Source of the DNA: Azophilus sp965220835
GTDB taxonomy: Bacteria > Pseudomonadota > Gammaproteobacteria > Pseudomonadales > Azotimanducaceae
NCBI GenBank assembly: GCA_965220835.1
Contig: OZ244842.1
Location: 1,798,001 to 1,862,000, forward strand
Length of the DNA stretch: 64,000 nt
Reading direction: 5' to 3'
Below, one piece after another: positions 24,029-31,327 of this stretch. The translations under genes and the position numbers were made by a program. The notes beneath the pieces were generated by a model. That model saw only the letters and a program-made list of their open reading frames with translations. It made no database searches and was not told the origin of the DNA. Positions within the stretch are counted from its first letter, which is position 1. The number at the start of each line of letters is the position of its first letter.

Positions 24029-25591
24029 TTGCCGAGCGCCCAGGTCCAAGCCCTTCAGCAGGAGAACGCGCGCTTAAGCGCGACGGTCGCCGACCTCACC
24101 GAACGGCTCGGCCAGCTCCAGCGGCAGGTGGACTGGTTCACGCGGCAGCTGTTCGGCAGCAGGTCGGAGCGGCGGCTGGAGTTCGACGAAGCGGAGCAGG
24201 CCAGCCTGTTCGCGGCGCTCGGCGTCGAGGCGCCGCCGGCCGAGGACGTTCCCACGCGGGAGGTCAGCTACCAACGCCGGGAGAAGCGCCGGGACGGCGC
24301 GGTCAACGAGAGCGGGCTGCGCTTCGACGGGACGGTGCCGGTGGAGGTGATCGAGGTTGTCGACCCGGCCATCGAGGCGATCCCGGAGGCGGACCGCGAG
24401 GTGGTCGGCGAGAAGGTCACGCACCGTCTGGCCCAGGAGCCCGGCAGCTACAAGGTGCTCAAGTACGTCCGCCAGGTCGTCAAGCGCCGGGACACCGGCG
24501 AGCTGCTGGCGCCCCCATCCCCGCCGAACGTTCTGGAGCGGTCCTGCGTTGACGTGAGCTTCCTGGCCGGGATGCTGGTCGACAAGTTCCGCTACCACCT
24601 TCCCCTTCACCGCCAGCACCGGCGCCTGGCCGACTGCGGCATCCAGGTGAGCCGCAGCAGCCTGACGAACTGGGCGGGGCGTGCCGTCGACCTGCTGGAT
24701 CCGGTCGCTGCGGCGCAGGCGGCGCACATCCTCGAGGGGTCCGTGGTCGCCATGGACGAGACCTCGATCAAGGCCGGGCGCGCGGCGCCCGGCAGGATGC
24801 GCGGCGCCTACTTCTGGCCCGTCTACGGGGAGGACGGCGAGATCGCCTTCCACTACGCGCCGAGCCGGGCGCACCGGCACGTTGACGAGTTCCTTGGGAA
24901 CTACCGGGGCACGCTGCTGAGCGACGGCTACGCGGCCTACGAGGCTTACGCGAAGCGCCAGGGCATCACGCACGCCCAGTGCTGGAGCCATTGCCGGCGG
25001 GGCTTCGCTGAAGCCGAGGAGAGCGACCCGGCGGGCGTGGCCGAGGCCCTGTCGCTGATCGGGGCGCTGTACGCCCAGGAGAAGGCGATCCGCAAGGGGA
25101 GCCTCAAGGGGACGGCGAAGCTCGCCCACCGGCGGGAGCGCAGCGCGCCTGCGGTCGATGCCTTCTTCGCTTGGTGCAGGGCGCAGCGCCAGCGCCCGGA
25201 GCTGCTGCCGAGCAGCCCGTTCGCCAAGGCGCTCAAGTACGCGGCGGACCGGGAGGCGGGGCTGCGCGTGTTCCTTGAGGATCCAGCCGTGTCGGTGGAC
25301 ACCAACCATTTGGAAAGGGGCCTTCGGCCGATACCGACGGGGCGCCGCAACTGGCTGTTCGCCTGGACGGAGCTCGGCGCCCAGCGCATCGGCGTCATCC
25401 AGAGCCTGCTGGCCACCTGCAAACTGCAGGACGTCGATCCCTACGCCTACCTGGTCGATGTCCTCCAGCGCGTCGGCCAGCACCCCGCGAAGCGCGCCGT
25501 CGAGCTGACGCCAAGGGTGTGGAAAACGCTGTTCGCGGACCGCCCCCTGCGGTCCGACCTCGACCGCACCAAGGATCCGCCACTTCAATAA
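24029..25591 (+). CDS. tnpC: IS66 transposase TnpC
   Basis: A 520-residue DDE transposase. The N-terminal leucine-zipper-like helix (QALQQENARLSATVADLTER) is followed by the IS66 central domain (KFRYHLPLHRQHRRL) and the catalytic core: Asp in VVAMDETSIK, Asp in LLSDGYAAYE and Glu in NHLERGLRPIPTGRRNWLF. The C-terminus carries the mobile-element IS66 C-terminal domain (LLATCKLQDVDPYAYL). The start is TTG 24029, as no ATG or GTG occurs near the beginning of the conserved region. The gene is intact. Confidence 0.96.
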   Translation: MPSAQVQALQQENARLSATVADLTERLGQLQRQVDWFTRQLFGSRSERRLEFDEAEQASLFAALGVEAPPAEDVPTREVSYQRREKRRDGAVNESGLRFDGTVPVEVIEVVDPAIEAIPEADREVVGEKVTHRLAQEPGSYKVLKYVRQVVKRRDTGELLAPPSPPNVLERSCVDVSFLAGMLVDKFRYHLPLHRQHRRLADCGIQVSRSSLTNWAGRAVDLLDPVAAAQAAHILEGSVVAMDETSIKAGRAAPGRMRGAYFWPVYGEDGEIAFHYAPSRAHRHVDEFLGNYRGTLLSDGYAAYEAYAKRQGITHAQCWSHCRRGFAEAEESDPAGVAEALSLIGALYAQEKAIRKGSLKGTAKLAHRRERSAPAVDAFFAWCRAQRQRPELLPSSPFAKALKYAADREAGLRVFLEDPAVSVDTNHLERGLRPIPTGRRNWLFAWTELGAQRIGVIQSLLATCKLQDVDPYAYLVDVLQRVGQHPAKRAVELTPRVWKTLFADRPLRSDLDRTKDPPLQ

Positions 25592-25625
25592 ACGGCGGAA
25601 GTCCAGAACGGCCTAGAATGACCGC

Positions 25626-26045
25626 TTACGTTGGATCACCCTCCATTGACAAGAACTCCCTCTCCCTTTCAGGAATATCCGGATCGTCCCCACCGAAGCT
25701 GGGCGAGTACTCCCCCAGCCGGCCTCCGCAGAATTCCAGGATGATGTGATATCCAGCCGTTGGAACGCGTCTTGACCTGAATGCCACGAAGGCGAAGGTG
25801 CGGCCATTGCCGTCGGTCGCCTCAAGCACCGTGCCATCCTCCAAGTCCAACTCATCCATGGACGCATACCAGTGGCTGTAGCGCCTCAGGAGGTAGGCCT
25901 CCTTCAACATCGCCAATCCGTACGCAAGGGCCACGTCCCTGTCGATGTGGGCGTAGTCCCCTTCAGCCGCCTTCCCGCCAGAAGCAGGCACCGCGAGAAG
26001 CGCGATTAGCAACGCCCACTTCATCGGATCCCGAACCCCTTGCAT
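25626..26045 (-). CDS. Small secreted protein, 3' end replaced by IS66
   Basis: A 139-codon frame (or 132 from ATG 26024) with a signal peptide (KWALLIALLAVPASGGKAA) and a mature domain containing AYGLAMLKEAYLL, DELDLEDGTVLEATDGNGR and HIILEFCGGRLGEYSP. It is homologous to the protein at 22604-23230. Its TAA stop (25626-25628) lies inside the IS66 end. Joining the sequence across the element restores eleven codons after the insertion point (residues ADYPGNCAHGL, stop at 23220-23222), matching the paralogue's C-terminus including its last cysteine. The protein is thus slightly truncated and its function may be reduced. The ATG at 26024 overlaps the stop of a short upstream frame (ATGA). Confidence 0.72.
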   Translation of the reverse strand: MQGVRDPMKWALLIALLAVPASGGKAAEGDYAHIDRDVALAYGLAMLKEAYLLRRYSHWYASMDELDLEDGTVLEATDGNGRTFAFVAFRSRRVPTAGYHIILEFCGGRLGEYSPSFGGDDPDIPEREREFLSMEGDPT

Positions 26046-26270
26046 ACGTACGGTTTCTTGCCCTCGTGTAACTCCACATCAAGGCGCAGCCCTTTCGTCT
26101 TTTTGTGGAGGTGGCTCATACCTTCATTGCCGATGATGCCCTTCGACCCACTTTCACCTTCAAACCCATGTTCAAGCCTTCCGCGAACTCTGCCATGCCG
26201 ACGTCCCATTCATCGAGTCCATCCGTTGCGTACTACAAGGACAGCGGCCTCCCGTCTTAGCTAACTGCTC
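26021..26270 (-). pseudogene. Short degraded coding remnant upstream of the secreted-protein gene
   Basis: A minus-strand frame ends at TGA 26021-26023, overlapping the ATG at 26024 (ATGA), and reads MSHLHKKTKGLRLDVELHEG just before it, which looks like real protein. Further upstream (about 26125-26200) protein-like sequence continues in a different frame (MAEFAEGLNMGLKVKVG), suggesting one or more frameshifts in an older gene. No family recognised. It could instead be a functional 32-codon upstream gene coupled to the secreted-protein gene. Confidence 0.35.
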
Positions 26271-26311
26271 GCATTTCACGAAAACCTCTCCAAGTTGTTC
26301 AGTCAATGGAG

Positions 26312-26399
26312 AGTATCGGCACCACTTGTACAATGCGGAACAAAACACATTGATGTTTGACGGATAGTCTGCGAGTTGAAGCAGATGTTGGAAAGCCAC
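26312..26399 (-). repeat. Direct repeat copy A flanking the AAA+ operon
   Basis: This roughly 90-bp stretch matches 29856-29942 in the same orientation, at about three bases in four, over its full length (shared blocks include tatcggcacca, ggatagt and ggaaagcca). It lies immediately 3' of the AAA+ ATPase gene. On the minus strand both copies can be read as similar peptides (CSAL..WCRY), but neither begins a convincing gene. Confidence 0.75.
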
Positions 26400-26432
26400 T
26401 TGCTGGCAAGGACGTGAATGAATTGGTCTCGC

Positions 26433-27656
26433 TCACAAGAGCTTGTTCTTGCGAAGGAACTTCTCAACGTCTCGGTAGCTAGCATCTGCTCCTGCATATC
26501 TGACGAGATTGCGTGCCGTACGCATCCAGTCCATGGTTGTTGGTACTGCCGACTTCAGGCAATCCTCCAAGTCTTGTTGCTGCATTGGCCGATCCAACCC
26601 CGACGCTATGATATCGCCTATGACTCGGTCCTTTGCGGCCTCGATAACACCGTCGATGTCCGCGCCTGAAAAGTGCTCGGACGCGCTTGCCAGCACTGCA
26701 CAGTCAATTTGACCAATTGCAACGTCTCTTAGCTTCTTTTGGAACATGGCCGTGCGAGCATGCACATCCGGCGGAGGAACGAAAACCAGCTTTGAAAAAC
26801 GGCCAGGCCGTTTGATGGCTGGATCAATATCCCAAGGCATATTAGTGGCCGCAAGAACCAAAACACCACGATTGTCGATAGCAAAACCGTCCAACTGTGC
26901 AAGAAACTCACTAACAAGTGAGCGGGTGCTATGGGAATACGCTTTGGAGCGCGAATAGGCCAAGGCATCCAGTTCGTCGAAGAACAGAACACTTGGGCGG
27001 TTCGCACGGGCCTTGTCGAATATCGATGCTAGGTTCTCTTCGCTTACACCAGCCCACATGCTAAGCACGTCGCTTACACCAACTGAGATGAATTCCGCAC
27101 TGCATTCCCCGGCGACAGCTTGCGCCGCCATCGTCTTGCCGCAACCGGGTGGGCCGTACAAAAGGACACCCCCTCCAGGGGACTTCTTGAATCTTTGGAA
27201 GAGACCCGGACGGAGAAATGGCTCAATGATTTGAATCCGCAGAGTTCGCTTGAGGTCCTCCATGCCCGCGACGTCGTCGAATCGAACAGCATCTTCGGCG
27301 GCGGGCCGCATTTCTAGAACGTTGGTCGCGCCACCTTCTACAGCCTCTAGCGACAGCTTGTTTCCACGCTCCATCAGCAACGACTCTAGTTCCTGAACCA
27401 CGGTGAACCCTTCAAGCTGACGCGCCTGCTCATATGCCCGCACCGCTTTTCCTCTCTGTTGGAGGCCTAGTCGACTCTTAGCGACCCCCAACAAGGATCT
27501 CGCTGTTTCTCCCATATCAACCAGTAACATGTACTGTTCTAGCGCCTCAGCGTATCGTTCCAGATCTAGAAGACTGTCGGCAAACTCAAGTCTCAACTCT
27601 TGATCGAAAGGTCTTCGAACCAGTTCGTTCTGCATAAGTCTCAGATCCCCATCCAT
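26433..27656 (-). CDS. TPR-AAA+ ATPase (meiotic-clade-like)
   Basis: A 407-residue protein. Residues 1-95 form TPR-like helices (DSLLDLERYAEALEQYMLLV, AVRAYEQARQL). The AAA+ module follows: FDDVAGMEDLKR, Walker A GPPGCGKT (168-175), pore loop MWAGVSEENL (200-209, with the Trp-x-Gly of Msp1, Vps4 and katanin), Walker B VLFFDELD (Glu228), sensor 1 LAATN (272) and arginine-finger region IKRPGRF (Arg283/Arg286). All ATPase residues are present, so it should form an active ring that threads or remodels a protein. It begins four bases after the stop of the membrane TPR gene. The substrate is unknown; membrane-protein extraction or complex disassembly is inferred from the pore loop and neighbours. 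Confidence 0.88.
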   Translation of the reverse strand: MDGDLRLMQNELVRRPFDQELRLEFADSLLDLERYAEALEQYMLLVDMGETARSLLGVAKSRLGLQQRGKAVRAYEQARQLEGFTVVQELESLLMERGNKLSLEAVEGGATNVLEMRPAAEDAVRFDDVAGMEDLKRTLRIQIIEPFLRPGLFQRFKKSPGGGVLLYGPPGCGKTMAAQAVAGECSAEFISVGVSDVLSMWAGVSEENLASIFDKARANRPSVLFFDELDALAYSRSKAYSHSTRSLVSEFLAQLDGFAIDNRGVLVLAATNMPWDIDPAIKRPGRFSKLVFVPPPDVHARTAMFQKKLRDVAIGQIDCAVLASASEHFSGADIDGVIEAAKDRVIGDIIASGLDRPMQQQDLEDCLKSAVPTTMDWMRTARNLVRYAGADASYRDVEKFLRKNKLL

Positions 27657-27660
27657 CGCA

Positions 27661-28548
27661 TCACCGACTGATCAGACGCTTTAGCATGAACGGATAGACC
27701 GTCGAATAGATCCAGTAGACTATGATGAAGTGCAAGAAAGCGATAGCTAGGGGGTCTGACAGGTGTGGCATGACAAACACCATGTACGCCACACCTAGGG
27801 CCCAGACCGCAGCCGCTCCCAACCAACCGAACCTTACAATTGGCCAGAGCGGTAGCATGCTCCAATGGGTTGCCACTTTAAGCGCTACGCAATTTGCGAC
27901 TAGATCTTCGTTGGAAGGATCAGCCAGCAGAAGTTCTTGGGTTATCTGCAGTGCCTCGCGAGCTCTTCCTTGTTCCGATAGGAAAATTGCCAGCATCGAC
28001 AGGGTTCGCTCAGAATCTGGATGCTGCCGAACGAGTTCACTAAGCCTGACGCGTGGCTCGGAACCTCGCTGCAACACCAATGCACATGTGGCCGACGCGA
28101 TTAGCGATTCTTCGTTTTCGGGATCCAATCTGACCGCCTCATCAGTCAACTTTTCTGCCTTGTCAAAGTCCCCGGTCTCGATCATCAGTAAGGCGTACCA
28201 CGCATAGTATGCGGGATCCTCGGGAAAGTCCTTAATCAACGACAGCAATACCTGCTCGGCCTCAGTTAGCCGCCTGTCTTCCCGACAAACCTGATAGAGC
28301 AAGATACGAGCTCCCTCATGTTCGGGCTGGAAGGCCAAAAGCTGTTCCAAAGACTCAAGTGCGCGCTCGTTATTGTCATCCAAGTACTCAACGCAACCGG
28401 CGAGGTGGAGCAACTCTTGGTGTTCCGGGGCGGATTTCAGTTCCGACATAATCAGGGCACGAGCGTCGTCGAGCCGCCTACGGTCTAGCAACATCCAAGC
28501 GCGACCTATCACAGAATCAATGGCACGCTCGTCGTTGTTGTTCATCAT
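27661..28548 (-). CDS. TPR protein with C-terminal membrane hairpin
   Basis: A 295-residue protein. Residues about 12-225 consist of consecutive TPR-like helix pairs (ARALIMSELKSAPEHQELLH, DFDKAEKLTDEAVRLDPENE, REALQITQELLLADPSNEDL). The C-terminal 60 residues hold two hydrophobic helices (FGWLGAAAVWALGVAYMVFV and LAIAFLHFIIVYWIYSTVYP) and end in a basic tail LKRLISR. The TPR domain should face the cytoplasm and recruit a partner to the membrane; the adjacent TPR-AAA+ ATPase is the obvious candidate. ATG 28548 or the next codon (ATG) starts it, with AGGA upstream. It lies 67 bases after the stop of the four-helix membrane protein. No named family recognised. Confidence 0.78.
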   Translation of the reverse strand: MMNNNDERAIDSVIGRAWMLLDRRRLDDARALIMSELKSAPEHQELLHLAGCVEYLDDNNERALESLEQLLAFQPEHEGARILLYQVCREDRRLTEAEQVLLSLIKDFPEDPAYYAWYALLMIETGDFDKAEKLTDEAVRLDPENEESLIASATCALVLQRGSEPRVRLSELVRQHPDSERTLSMLAIFLSEQGRAREALQITQELLLADPSNEDLVANCVALKVATHWSMLPLWPIVRFGWLGAAAVWALGVAYMVFVMPHLSDPLAIAFLHFIIVYWIYSTVYPFMLKRLISR

Positions 28549-28615
28549 GGTTCCTGCTTCCGGTCCGAATACTGAGAATGCTAGCTTGCCGAGCCGCTAC
28601 TCACTCACAGACTCC

Positions 28616-29119
28616 TCACGCCGGGTCAACTCCCACGTTTCTGCGCAGTTCAAAAAACAAGATCGCTAGCGCCATTTGCACCACCATTCCCAAGACAAAC
28701 ACCAACGTACCGATTTTCCACGGCGATGGCGAATCGAGTCCCGACAAGGTCATGGCTCGGTAGTGTGGGCGGAAATAGCAGTAGACCAAGGCGAATGTAA
28801 GCACACCTGCGCCGCGAATGGCGAATCTGGCCACAGAACGCGGTCTACCGCTGGAGTACTCAACCGTGAAAAAGTCCGGGAAGTTGACGATGGCGAATGT
28901 AAGCAAAACGGTTGCCACAGTAATCGCGGCATAGATCCAAGCGTCTCGGCGGAGGCGTCCGAGCCGTTTCGAATTGATTGCCATTAGCGCGCCAACGGCC
29001 AAGGGGCCACTAAAGGCCATGACAAATCCACAGACGGGCGAATACAGCGGCTTCACCGCGATGTCGGGTGCCAGGCTCGGCTTCAACAAGTCCCTTCGGC
29101 TCAATTCTTGGTCAGTCAC
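28616..29119 (-). CDS. Four-helix membrane protein, first gene of the AAA+ operon
   Basis: A 167-residue membrane protein of unknown family with four hydrophobic segments: CGFVMAFSGPLAVGALMAI, AWIYAAITVATVLLTFAIV, GAGVLTFALVYCYF and IGTLVFVLGMVVQMALAILF. The 25-residue N-terminus is polar. The start is a GTG at 29119; no ATG is available before the first helix and the ribosome site is weak. It heads the minus-strand operon followed by the membrane TPR protein and the AAA+ ATPase. It may be the substrate, the channel or the membrane anchor of the complex; nothing in the sequence decides which. Confidence 0.7.
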   Translation of the reverse strand: MTDQELSRRDLLKPSLAPDIAVKPLYSPVCGFVMAFSGPLAVGALMAINSKRLGRLRRDAWIYAAITVATVLLTFAIVNFPDFFTVEYSSGRPRSVARFAIRGAGVLTFALVYCYFRPHYRAMTLSGLDSPSPWKIGTLVFVLGMVVQMALAILFFELRRNVGVDPA

Positions 29120-29143
29120 GTGATCTAAACCCGTTCGATGAGA

Positions 29144-29296
29144 TTAACAGCCACGGCAACCGCCAGCGAAGCCGTCTGCGTGCCTGAACCCTGCATCCGT
29201 TGGGTTGAGAAGCGGGTGACCGTGCGAGACAACTTGGGGCGTTGAGCCCATCCCAAGCGGAACGGCCACCAAGACATAACGCCACCATGACACCAT
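29144..29296 (-). CDS. Possible 50-residue exported peptide
   Basis: A short frame begins ATGGTGTCATGG just after AAAGGAG. It encodes a hydrophobic N-terminus (WWRYVLVAVPLGM), a polar middle and a glycine/cysteine-rich end GGCRGC. The ribosome site is very close (one base), which is a weakness; the alternative is that this is merely the leader of the AAA+ operon whose first gene starts at 29119. No family match. Listed because it is the only frame with a Shine-Dalgarno in the operon leader. Confidence 0.25.
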   Translation of the reverse strand: MVSWWRYVLVAVPLGMGSTPQVVSHGHPLLNPTDAGFRHADGFAGGCRGC

Positions 29297-29334
29297 TCTC
29301 CTTTCACGCTTGAGACATTTAAGCCGACACCACG

Positions 29335-29845
29335 TTACGCTCTCCGCCAATAGCTGACAGTTATGCTCCGCCCAGTGTCCATTTCATCAAAGTCGTAGAT
29401 GGCCGCGCATTCACTGATCTGCGCAAGATCATACACGAAGGACTCCACAGCGACATACGCGCATGAAGCCATACCGTCCATTGCCAAGACAAGGGGAATT
29501 GCTTGGCCGGGTCTGCAGCTCCAGCGATCGTCAGAAGTCCAGCTCGCAGATCGGCGGGACGTATGCGGAGGCCACGAAGTGCAAGTTGCCCTCGCCAGCG
29601 TCATTTTGGCCGTGCCCCAAAACATAGAGCGAGACGTATCGCTTGGCTTCGCTCTCATCGAGTTCGACGAAAATTCTGAGCACGCAAGGTTCCTCAGCAT
29701 CGGCGTTCGCCGGGCCAATGGAAGCCAACGCCCAGACCAGCGCCACCAGCAGAGTCGCTGCCTTGAGGCCGTGCGACAGCTCGCCCGCTGCGGCCTCCCC
29801 AAGACGCATCCACCGTTCACCGAGTGGGTTGGGTTCGCTTCGCAT
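29335..29845 (-). pseudogene. Small secreted protein gene with +1 frameshift
   Basis: The 5' frame (29845 to a TGA at 29531-29533) encodes a signal peptide (LLVALVWALASIGPANA) and a mature start (EEPCVLRIFVELDESEAKRY) ending YVPPICELDF. Directly after, the +1 frame continues with equally protein-like sequence (DDRWSCRPGQAIPLVLAMDG, then SYWRRA and a stop at 29335-29337). Skipping one base at TTC TGA C joins the two into one exported protein with paired cysteines. It is therefore a frameshifted pseudogene, a sequencing error or a frameshift-decoded gene; the TGA-C context resembles the prfB site, but no strong SD-like element is seen. No named family. Confidence 0.55.
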
Positions 29846-29855
29846 TCAGTCACGC

Positions 29856-29942
29856 CGTATCGGCACCAATCGCGCAACGCAGAACATAACACCTTGATAT
29901 CTTTAGGATAGTGTGTGGAATGAAGCAGCTGATGGAAAGCCA
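29856..29942 (-). repeat. Direct repeat copy B flanking the AAA+ operon
   Basis: Second copy of the roughly 90-bp repeat described at 26312-26399, same orientation, located just upstream of the frameshifted secreted-protein gene. The two copies enclose the AAA+ operon and that gene (about 3.5 kb). Confidence 0.75.
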
Positions 29943-30044
29943 TGGGCGGAAACGGATGCGCTTGGATTGGACTGTGCAGGTCAAGCACCCCACCGGAATC
30001 TACTCCCAATCAACACGCGCAAAGTTTCGCACCTGTGTAGGGCC

Positions 30045-30073
30045 TTGTTTAGCCGTACAGCCGTGCTTACAAT
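30045..30073 (+). promoter_or_regulatory. Promoter of the tRNA-Lys gene
   Basis: TTGTTT (30045-30050) and TACAAT (30068-30073) are separated by exactly 17 bases and followed by a GC-rich discriminator (tcgcgccc), as expected for a stringently controlled stable-RNA promoter. The tRNA begins 20 bases after the -10 element. Confidence 0.75.
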
Positions 30074-30092
30074 TCGCGCCCTGCTGGCGGCA

Positions 30093-30168
30093 GGGTCGTT
30101 AGCTCAGTTGGTAGAGCACCGGGCTTTTAACCCGTTGGTCCTGGGTTCGAGCCCCAGACGACCCACCA
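30093..30168 (+). tRNA. tRNA-Lys (anticodon TTT)
   Basis: A 76-base cloverleaf: acceptor stem GGGTCGT pairs with ACGACCC, D-arm GCTCAGTTGGTAGAGC, anticodon arm CGGGCTTTTAACCCG with anticodon TTT, T-arm CTGGGTTCGAGCCCCAG, and an encoded CCA end. It marks the boundary between the AT-richer accessory island on its left and conserved chromosomal genes on its right. Confidence 0.97.
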
Positions 30169-30252
30169 GCGCCCGGTCCATGGGCGCCTCCCCATTCCTT
30201 CGCCAAACCGTTTTGCGGTATGGTTACGAGGTTACTCTGACTGGGGGTTGCC

Positions 30253-31314
30253 ATGGGATTGCCTTTGAGATCCATCTTGATCGTGCCGCTGGCTCTGTTC
30301 GCGGCGTCCGCAAGCGCAGAAATCCCGCGCACTGCGGATGGCCTGCCCGACCTTAGCGGCACCTACGACATCGCCACGCTGACGCCGCTGGAGCGGCCCG
30401 AGGCCTATGGCGACAATCTGTTTCTGGCACCGGAGGAAGCGCAGAAGCTGGTGGCGGAAACACAGGCGTTCATTGCCGAGGACGCGCAGCAGAGCGACCC
30501 CAACCGGGAAGCGCCCCCAACCGGCGGCGACGGTTCGACGGGCGCGGCGGGCAACGTGGGGGGCTACAACGCCTTCTGGATTGACCCCGGCAACAACCGC
30601 TTCATGATCGACGGCAAGTTTCGCACTTCCATCATTCTCGACCCCGCCAACGGGCGGCTGCCGGCGCTAACGCCAGCCGGCCAGCAGCGGCGGGCGGCGG
30701 TGTTCAGCCTGTTTGGCGAGAACACCGGCACCGCTTGGTGGCTGGGGCGGGAAGGCCCCGGGCCCTATGACGACCCCGAAATGCGCCCCTTGGGGGAGCG
30801 CTGCCTGCTGGCCTTCGGTTCCTCATCCGGGCCGCCCATGCTGCCCACGCTGTACAACAACCTCAAGCGCATCGTGCAGACGCGCGACTACGTCATGATT
30901 CTCAATGAGATGGTCCACGACGCCCGCATCATCCCCTTGGAGGGCGGTCAAAGACTGGGAGTGCGCCAGTGGATGGGAGAGTCCGTGGGCCATTGGGAAG
31001 GCGACACCTTGGTGGTGGAGACCAAGAACTTCAAAACGCGTTCCGGCCTCTACTTCTTCGGCGCCACGGAGAACCTCAAGGTCACGGAACGCTTCACCCG
31101 CACCAGCCAAGACGAGCTGCTTTACGCCTTCACAGCGGAGGATCCCACTGCTTGGGAGGCTTCTTGGTCCGGCGAATACCCTTGGCCGGCGACGGACGCG
31201 CGCGTGTATGAGTACGCCTGCCATGAGGGCAACTACGCCCTCGGCAACATCCTGCGCGGGGCGCGGCTGCTCGAGGCCGATGCGGCGGCAGGCGGCGGCC
31301 AGTCTTCAGACTAG
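30253..31314 (+). CDS. Secreted conserved hypothetical protein
   Basis: A 353-residue exported protein with a signal peptide (SILIVPLALFAASASA) cleaved before EIPRTADGLPDLSGTYD. The 'PDLSG' opening and the C-terminal segments WEGDTLVVETKNF and NLKVTERFTRTSQDELLYAF belong to a widespread family of secreted bacterial proteins without assigned function, often found in several copies per genome. ATG at 30253 is preceded by GGGGGT. It stands alone on the plus strand between the tRNA-Lys and the convergent queC gene. No catalytic motif is apparent. Confidence 0.75.
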   Translation: MGLPLRSILIVPLALFAASASAEIPRTADGLPDLSGTYDIATLTPLERPEAYGDNLFLAPEEAQKLVAETQAFIAEDAQQSDPNREAPPTGGDGSTGAAGNVGGYNAFWIDPGNNRFMIDGKFRTSIILDPANGRLPALTPAGQQRRAAVFSLFGENTGTAWWLGREGPGPYDDPEMRPLGERCLLAFGSSSGPPMLPTLYNNLKRIVQTRDYVMILNEMVHDARIIPLEGGQRLGVRQWMGESVGHWEGDTLVVETKNFKTRSGLYFFGATENLKVTERFTRTSQDELLYAFTAEDPTAWEASWSGEYPWPATDARVYEYACHEGNYALGNILRGARLLEADAAAGGGQSSD

Positions 31315-31327
31315 CGCGGGCGGCGCA

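Larger units (their letters stand above)
23265..25629 (+). mobile_element. IS66-family insertion sequence, complete
   Basis: A 2365-bp element bounded by terminal inverted repeats that begin GTAAGCGGTCATTCT at the left (23265) and, on the complementary strand, at the right (25629). It is flanked by a perfect 8-bp direct repeat gttggatc (23257-23264 and 25630-25637), the duplication length known for IS66. It carries the three genes of a canonical IS66 element (tnpA, tnpB, tnpC), all open. Intact ends, open genes and an unmutated target duplication indicate a recent insertion. Confidence 0.97.

Noticed and set aside
24074..25588. A 504-codon antisense frame inside the IS66 transposase gene
   Set aside because: GC-rich shadow: no family motifs, composition rich in Arg/Leu/Ala, while the plus strand holds a complete DDE transposase.
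26312..29942. Integron attC sites flanking the AAA+ operon
   Set aside because: The repeats lack the paired core sites expected of attC (RYYYAAC and GTTRRRY in the right places), and the interval holds several genes in one operon.
23265..30092. Prophage or integrative element with an integrase at the tRNA-Lys
   Set aside because: No integrase, phage structural gene or duplicated tRNA 3' end is visible; the AT-rich segment lies on the 5' side of the tRNA, not the usual 3' target side.
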